Shown here one piece after another: positions 58,750 to 64,000 of a stretch of 64,000 bases of DNA (positions are counted from its first letter, which is position 1; the number at the start of each line of letters is the position of its first letter). Under the pieces are notes generated by a model. The model was not told the origin of the DNA and searched no databases. It saw only the letters and a list, made by a program, of their open reading frames with translations. The stretch comes from a virus. The stretch is from positions 18,154 through 82,153 of IMG/VR virus record IMGVR_UViG_3300012931_000019. One strand, 5' to 3'. The position numbers and the translations under genes were made by a program.

Positions 58750-61074
58750 ATGCTATTTCAACCTACTTCACCATACCCAGAACAAACAGCAATTGATGCA
58801 ACAGCAAGCAATACATTTTCATGCTACTTGAATGCTGAAGGCGGTACGCAAATAACCGAATATGATTTAACCATTAATGATTTAGATGGTAATGAAATAT
58901 ACACAACGGGGGACACAACATTGTCTCCCGTTTTATATAATAAAAATACTTTATCTATAACCGTTCCAAGTACAAGCGGAATGACTAACGGATATGATTA
59001 TGTTTGGAATATTAAACTATATGAAACGAATCCGACAATTTGGGTTACATACGGCACAGTTCAAGCAACAAGTACAACTACGAATGTTTATTTAAGAATA
59101 TCTTATCTTATTGAGGCAGGAATGTATTTAAAAATTGGCAATCAGATCAGATTAATTTCGACTTATGATTCTGATACGGGACTTGCTGTAGTTTCAACCG
59201 CATTTTCAACCGCACCTTCAACTGGCGCACAATATAATATTTATACAAATTATGTGGTTAGTGATGATATTTATTTTAAAGCCAGAGCATTACCCGTAAT
59301 TTCAATTACAACTTATACCGCAACAGTAACAAATAAGGCGTTTACATTTACCGGAAGTTATACTCAATCGGATAATGTAGATTGGAAATATTATACTTTT
59401 AATCTATATGACAGTAGTGGTGAATTATTAGACACTACCGGAGAAGTGAATACTGGTACAATTTCTTATACATTTGATGGATTTTTAACTGGTACAAGTT
59501 ATAGTATTGAATTGGTTGTAGAAACGCAAGATGGGACAAGCGTAACTACTGGACTGGAATCATTTTCTGTTTTATATGCTATAACTACAGTATTTAATAA
59601 TCAGGTTGTTGCTGAATGTTTAATGGCTAAAGATGCTATGCAAGTATCATGGGGAAATCCGTATACAAATTCTTATACACTTACGGGTACAACTTCGCCT
59701 TATTATGAATACTTAGAAGATACTCCCCAAACTGATCAAACATCTGTTTCTTTATATAGTGGTTCAGAGTTATTATATGAAATTGGAAACTCATTAGGTG
59801 CAGTAATTGTACCATATAATTCAACAACATCTTTTAGAACAAGATTACCAATTAGTTTTCAAGGCGATATTATTAGTCTAAATAATGCTGTGGACGAAAG
59901 TTATTATATATTATCTTATACCGATGGTACTTTCTATTATGATATTAATAACTTATACACCGGCAGTATTAAAATTCAAGATGGAAGTGCAACATGGCTT
60001 TTAGGTTCAACTTATGATGAATATACGAACTATGTGTGGGATGATACTCAAACATGGAACGATTCTTTATATTTTTATGAACAAACTGCAGATTTCTTAA
60101 ATACTCATTGGTGTGAATTTACTCTACTTCCAACAGGTATATTGCTTACTTTAATTCCGGTTTCAGATTTAAATTCATCTACTGATTATACGCCTGATAC
60201 TACGTCTACTTCGTCTGGAAGTATTCCTAATGGATATTATACATTAACACTCTACGGACAACAAATTTGCGATTATGTTTGGGTGTGTAATAAAGTATTT
60301 TCTACTTCTGAAATAGAAGCCACTACACCTATTGGATTTGAGCCAACATGGGATACATATACAATGCTAATGGCTTTATATAATGATAATCTAAATGCTG
60401 GAAGTATAGGAACTATTACAGAAGGTGTAACTGATTGGTCTGTATATCGTCAGATAGTTGGAGATACAAGATTATATTTTGTAGAAACAGTTGATGTAGC
60501 AACAACTCAGGTTATTGATTACAACGTAGCTAATCAAACATCATATATTTATCATTTATTCCCAATTACAGCGAGTACTATTGGTGGAGTCTTAAAATCA
60601 GAATCAACTACAACAGATTGGTGGAATTGGTCATTAACTGGTATTTTAGAATCTTCAGATGATGAAAATATCTATTATGCTGATGCTGATAATATTTGGT
60701 TGTTTAGATTAAATTTAAAATCTAATAGTATAGATCAAAATTTAGACATTACTACATACGAAGGATTCACACAGTATTCTAAAATTAGCAAAGGTTTTAG
60801 AAATTATATGACAGGTTCAATTACTTGCTTATTAGGTGATGTTGAAAATGTGGAATATATAAATGATACTGTACAAAAACAAAAAGATTTTGCATCATTC
60901 GTTTTAAGCACGGAATTAAAAGTATTAAAAGACCCGAAAGGGAATATATGGTTAATTGATACAATTTCAAATTCATACAGTATAATAGATGAAATCAGTC
61001 AACAGCCGACTATGTTAAATTTCGAGTGGCATGAAATTGGGGATTTATCGGAAATTTCAATAATAGAATCATAA
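58750..61074 (+). CDS. Distal tail / baseplate protein
   Basis: ATG 58750 follows AGGAAGGAGCATGAATT. The 774-residue protein is all-beta: an N-terminal domain (LFQPTSPYPEQTAIDATASN), fibronectin-like modules around 180-265 (SITTYTATVTNKAFTFTGSY), a long concanavalin-like region and a C-terminal Dit-like end (ISKGFRNYMTGSITCLLGDV, STELKVLKDPKGNIWLIDTI). Position right after the tape measure gene fits the tail tip, with added sugar-binding-like domains. It may carry receptor binding. Confidence 0.65.
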   Translation: MLFQPTSPYPEQTAIDATASNTFSCYLNAEGGTQITEYDLTINDLDGNEIYTTGDTTLSPVLYNKNTLSITVPSTSGMTNGYDYVWNIKLYETNPTIWVTYGTVQATSTTTNVYLRISYLIEAGMYLKIGNQIRLISTYDSDTGLAVVSTAFSTAPSTGAQYNIYTNYVVSDDIYFKARALPVISITTYTATVTNKAFTFTGSYTQSDNVDWKYYTFNLYDSSGELLDTTGEVNTGTISYTFDGFLTGTSYSIELVVETQDGTSVTTGLESFSVLYAITTVFNNQVVAECLMAKDAMQVSWGNPYTNSYTLTGTTSPYYEYLEDTPQTDQTSVSLYSGSELLYEIGNSLGAVIVPYNSTTSFRTRLPISFQGDIISLNNAVDESYYILSYTDGTFYYDINNLYTGSIKIQDGSATWLLGSTYDEYTNYVWDDTQTWNDSLYFYEQTADFLNTHWCEFTLLPTGILLTLIPVSDLNSSTDYTPDTTSTSSGSIPNGYYTLTLYGQQICDYVWVCNKVFSTSEIEATTPIGFEPTWDTYTMLMALYNDNLNAGSIGTITEGVTDWSVYRQIVGDTRLYFVETVDVATTQVIDYNVANQTSYIYHLFPITASTIGGVLKSESTTTDWWNWSLTGILESSDDENIYYADADNIWLFRLNLKSNSIDQNLDITTYEGFTQYSKISKGFRNYMTGSITCLLGDVENVEYINDTVQKQKDFASFVLSTELKVLKDPKGNIWLIDTISNSYSIIDEISQQPTMLNFEWHEIGDLSEISIIES

Positions 61075-61091
61075 AGAAAGGAAGGTAGAAA

Positions 61092-62426
61092 ATGGCGTTA
61101 ACTTATGATGATTATATAAAAGCAATTAAAAGCAAAATTATTCAACCTGTTTTTCGCTTTTCTCTTCTTAATCCAGATGAAAGCGTGAAACAAGATATAT
61201 CAGAATATCTCATTAATGGAAGTGGTTCTTTATCAATAAATTATCAACAAGGGCAAAGAAGGAGTTTAAATTTTGCACTTAGGAATCCGGGTGGAATTTG
61301 GACTCCTAATGCTAATACTAATAATATGTGGATTGGAACAAAATTCAAATTAGATTTAGGAATCCGAATAAAATCGACGTTTTATGTTGACACCTTAGAT
61401 GGGGGAACTGCAAGTTCCACTTTTGCTGATACAGTAGATGGTGGTTCTGCAAGTTCATCTGGTTCAACTATTATAAACGGTGGAGTAGCTAGATGGGAAA
61501 TAGGTTCTGATGGTACAAGTACATATTGGTATTCTAATGGTGTGTTTCCAATTGGTGATCCAAATTCGACGCATAATAATTCAGATAAACAGGTATCCAT
61601 TCAATGTTATGATAAGTTCGCTTTATTAGATGGAACTTTAGGTGGTGTCACGGAAGGAACTTATACTATTTCATCAGGGACAAATATAAAACAAGCTGTG
61701 GCTGATATATTAATGTCGGACAATGGTAATGGATATCCCATTGATATGAAACCATTGATATTTGATAGTAGATATGCAAGTACTGTAACTTCTTATACTA
61801 TAACTAAAAGTCCGAATAGTAGTCTTGGAGAAATTATAATAGAGTTAGCTAATATGATTTCTTGTGATGTTTATTATAATGAAAGTGGAAATTTGGTTTT
61901 TCAAGCTGGAATTGATGACATTGCTCATATTAACAAACCTACTTTATGGACTTATTCTGATAGTGAATTGGAATATATAAGTTCAAATTTAACCCATAAT
62001 TTCAGTAAAGTTAAAAACCGAGTTACTGTATTTGCTACAAATTCAAGTACTAATGTAAGTTATTCTGCATTGTCAGAAAATACAAATCCAACTTCTCCAA
62101 CACGAATATCAAAGATTGGAATTAAAAATTATTACCTAGAAGATAACAATATAAGTTCAGATGATTTGGCTCAAGATAGAGCAGATTATGAACTAAATAA
62201 ATTAGCAATTGTACAATTAACCAATAATTTACAATCTACATATATGGCACATTTAGATGTAAACAAATGTATCGCAGTAAGCGATACTTTTTTTGGTTTT
62301 AAAGATACGAGGTTTATTATACAATCTCTTGATATACCATTGGAAACTGGAAGTCAAATTGACATTACAGCTTCTAATATTGCAGAGTTGCCATTCTATG
62401 ATTCAACAACAGGATCAACATCGTAA
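61092..62426 (+). CDS. Tail hub-like baseplate protein
   Basis: ATG 61092 follows AAAGGAAGGTAGAAA. The 444-residue protein starts with a beta domain (FSLLNPDESVKQDISEYLIN; GSLSINYQQGQRRSLNFALR), has a Gly/Ser/Asp insert (about 95-130, two near-copies of VDGGSASS), and a hub-like core (SVQCYDKFALLDGTLGG-type pattern; SLGEIIIELANMISCDVYYN). The family is common downstream of Dit genes in clostridial phages. It probably links tail tip and fibers. Confidence 0.65.
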   Translation: MALTYDDYIKAIKSKIIQPVFRFSLLNPDESVKQDISEYLINGSGSLSINYQQGQRRSLNFALRNPGGIWTPNANTNNMWIGTKFKLDLGIRIKSTFYVDTLDGGTASSTFADTVDGGSASSSGSTIINGGVARWEIGSDGTSTYWYSNGVFPIGDPNSTHNNSDKQVSIQCYDKFALLDGTLGGVTEGTYTISSGTNIKQAVADILMSDNGNGYPIDMKPLIFDSRYASTVTSYTITKSPNSSLGEIIIELANMISCDVYYNESGNLVFQAGIDDIAHINKPTLWTYSDSELEYISSNLTHNFSKVKNRVTVFATNSSTNVSYSALSENTNPTSPTRISKIGIKNYYLEDNNISSDDLAQDRADYELNKLAIVQLTNNLQSTYMAHLDVNKCIAVSDTFFGFKDTRFIIQSLDIPLETGSQIDITASNIAELPFYDSTTGSTS

Positions 62427-62442
62427 AGGAAGGAGTGTGGAT

Positions 62443-62739
62443 TTGTTGGATATTAGTGAAGACGAATTAATTGAGTTAATAAGAAAAATCGTTAAACAAG
62501 AAATAAAAAATAATTCATCAAATATAGAGTATTCGTATTACGGAAAAGTTTATTCAACCAATACGGATGGCACTTTTAATGTTCAGAATACTTCGGATGG
62601 TGGAATTTATACGAATTTATTAAATCAAACAGGAGCATCTCTTTCTGTGGGAGATGTAGTGAAGATTTCGGCAAAAGGTGACAAAACAGATAATAAATTA
62701 TATATCTGTTTAGCCTCGTATGTACAGAAATGTGCATAG
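62443..62739 (+). CDS. Tail-tip protein disrupted or spliced at its 3' end
   Basis: TTG 62443 follows AAGGAAGGAG. The frame gives 98 residues beginning LDISEDELIELIRKIVKQE-like and containing YYGKVYSTNTDGTFNVQNTS and SLSVGDVVKISAKGDKTDNKLYICL. Related phage proteins end soon after that point with a short Y-I-G-type tail; here the last residues (ASYVQKCA) run into the intron of an IStron. The natural C-terminus is therefore probably encoded by an exon beyond the window. Confidence 0.6.
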   Translation: MLDISEDELIELIRKIVKQEIKNNSSNIEYSYYGKVYSTNTDGTFNVQNTSDGGIYTNLLNQTGASLSVGDVVKISAKGDKTDNKLYICLASYVQKCA

Positions 62740-63060
62740 GACACAGTTTTAATTGCAAGTAATTCCTAAAGCTCTCATGCCACAACATAAGGATGAAAAA
62801 TGCCTAAGTGTGATGGAACGAAAGTAGAAAAAAGTTGAGAGATGGCATATGGTTAAATCCTAAGTGCTTTAAATGGATGTTTATGCAACCAAACTTCGAA
62901 TAGAAGAAGGCTCGACGGTCAGATAGAAATATCGTACCCTCAAGTGAGGGGAAATGGACTGCCCTTAACATATAATGGTGAAGGTGAAGACATGACCTGC
63001 GCTCATATGAAAGTATGAGAAGTTCGAAAGAGAACTGCATAGAATTAACGACTCTATGTG
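62740..63060 (+). ncRNA. Group I intron core of the IStron
   Basis: P7 can form between GGTCA (62917-62921, in CGACGGTCAGATAG) and TGACC (62993-62997, in GAAGACATGACCTG). Downstream are stable P9-like stems CTCATA/TATGAG (about 63002-63020) and AGTTC/GAACT (about 63020-63036). GTACCCTCAAGTGAGGGGA forms a stem between. The P7 sequence differs from that of the three tape measure introns, so this intron is of separate origin. Confidence 0.7.
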
Positions 63061-63185
63061 AACAAGTATGAAATTATAAAAAGTTTTCTTTAATAGAATT
63101 TATAAAAAATATTAAATAATAAGTCATTAAATAAGAATGTTTGATATCATTCTTATTTTTATGCAATCAAGGAGAAGCAACAAAA

Positions 63186-64000
63186 ATGATAAAAGGATTT
63201 AGAATTCAAATATATCCAAATGAATTTCAACGAGAACAAATAATTAAATTTTGTAATGCGGCTAGGTTTGCTTATAATTGGGCGATAGCTACCGAAGAAG
63301 AAAATTATAAGAATGGGGGAAAGTTTATATCTGGATATGATTTATGTACGAGATTTACAGAATTTAAAAGACAAGAAGAAAATAAATGGTTAAAAGAAAT
63401 ATCGGGAAGAGCATGTAAAGTTGCTATATTAAATGCCGCTAATGCATATGAAAGGTTTTTTAAAAAGATATCTGATAAACCTAAATTTAAATCCAAAAAA
63501 TATAGTAAGATGAAATGTGCAACACATGAAGGTACTATACAGTTTACATCTAATAAGGTCAGATTGGAGAAATTAGGCTGGGTTAAGTTGGCACAGAAAA
63601 ATAGAATTCCAATTAGTGAAAATATAAAATATTTAAATCCAAAAATAGAGTATGATAAGATTAATTTTTGGGTTTCTGTTAGTGTTTATATTATTGATAA
63701 TCAAGATAATAATAAACCAAAAACAGAAGCTATAGGAATCGATTTAGGAATTAAACAATTAGGTATTTGTTCAAATGGAATAAAATTAGATAAACCAGAT
63801 ATTAAGAAACTGAAAAAGAAACTTAAAAGACTTCAAAAACAAATAAGTCGACATTATCAAAAAATGATTGATGAAAGTAAACAAACGAAAATCAAGTTTG
63901 AAAAACTTCCTAAATCAAAGAATTTACTTAAACTTGAAAAAGAAATAAAAAAACTATATATAAAAATAGATAATATTCTTACAACAAATATACATGAATT
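63186..64000 (+). CDS. tnpB: TnpB nuclease of the IStron, cut by the window edge
   Basis: ATG 63186 follows AAGGAGAAGCAACAA. At least 271 residues are open to the edge. The N-terminus MIKGFRIQIYPNEFQREQI, RFAYNWAIATEEENYK and the first RuvC motif GIDLGIKQLGICSNG (catalytic Asp about residue 184) identify TnpB. The second and third RuvC motifs and zinc finger lie outside. It differs strongly from the TnpB at 11545, so two lineages are present. Confidence 0.9.
   Translation, partial: MIKGFRIQIYPNEFQREQIIKFCNAARFAYNWAIATEEENYKNGGKFISGYDLCTRFTEFKRQEENKWLKEISGRACKVAILNAANAYERFFKKISDKPKFKSKKYSKMKCATHEGTIQFTSNKVRLEKLGWVKLAQKNRIPISENIKYLNPKIEYDKINFWVSVSVYIIDNQDNNKPKTEAIGIDLGIKQLGICSNGIKLDKPDIKKLKKKLKRLQKQISRHYQKMIDESKQTKIKFEKLPKSKNLLKLEKEIKKLYIKIDNILTTNIHE

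Larger units (their letters stand above)
62712..64000 (+). mobile_element. IStron: group I intron fused to an IS605-type tnpB element
   Basis: A group I intron core (about 62740-63060) sits in the end of a tail gene and is followed at once by a tnpB gene that runs off the window. This layout is that of clostridial IStrons, where the transposon splices itself out of mRNA so that insertion leaves the host gene working. The left boundary is approximate (a U in the exon around 62710-62716); the right end, omega RNA and any tnpA are not visible. Confidence 0.8.

Noticed and set aside
62293-62739. Longer start for the tail-tip gene
   Set aside because: The extra 50 codons overlap the hub gene in another frame; TTG 62443 has a strong AAGGAAGGAG site.
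1-64000. CRISPR array
   Set aside because: The repeats at 8025-8351 are short, imperfect and unevenly spaced with no unique spacers of constant length. No Cas gene is present.

Overview
The window reads as part of the genome of a large tailed (siphovirus-like) phage, prophage or phage-plasmid of a low-GC Firmicute, probably a gut clostridium or Lachnospiraceae relative. The evidence is strong A/T bias, near-perfect AGGAGG ribosome binding sites, many TTG/GTG starts, host-like TTGACA/TATAAT promoters and clostridial-type families (AgrB, a YonO-like RNA polymerase, TnpB, an IStron). No rRNA or host housekeeping gene is present, and neither genome end is visible.

Layout. (1) 1-6.5 kb, minus strand: about 18 small unrecognised genes, separated by hairpins and with a TATAACAG-like motif at or next to many stop codons. 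(2) 6.5-9.05 kb: no genes; a structured segment followed by AT-rich DNA carrying eight copies of a 17-bp partial palindrome (iteron- or centromere-like). (3) 9.1-12.8 kb, minus strand: a GIY-YIG/winged-helix fusion, a replication-initiator-like protein, a frameshifted gene and an IS200/IS605-type element with an intact TnpB and no TnpA. (4) 12.8-14.4 kb: a tyrosine recombinase gene between two near-identical, outward-pointing promoters. (5) 14.4-23 kb, plus strand: a one-polypeptide two-barrel RNA polymerase (DVDGD active site), a beta-CASP nuclease, a metallophosphoesterase, a ClpP-like protease and small zinc proteins. (6) 23-41.7 kb: packaging, portal, protease/scaffold, capsid, connector, tail tube and beta-helix spike genes. 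(7) 41.8-53.8 kb: accessory block inside the structural region: holin-like protein, agr-like locus, RusA resolvase, homing-type endonuclease, second tyrosine recombinase, a 0.66-kb structured RNA next to tRNA-Gln, XRE regulator, papain-like protease, Pth2-like protein and an ART-fold/DUF3791 pair. (8) 53.9-62.7 kb: tape measure gene interrupted by three group I introns, then distal tail and hub genes. (9) 62.7-64 kb: an IStron (group I intron plus TnpB) running off the right edge.

How it may work together. Two matching early promoters drive the left (replication) and right (RNA polymerase) arms from either side of a recombinase. The phage polymerase and beta-CASP nuclease could then transcribe and process the structural transcripts. 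A dispersed palindrome, GTTGAAATTTCAAC, sits only between transcription units and is a candidate operator or promoter part. Splicing in the tape measure and tail-tip genes ties virion production to RNA folding. These links are inferences; the gene families are mostly clear from motifs.
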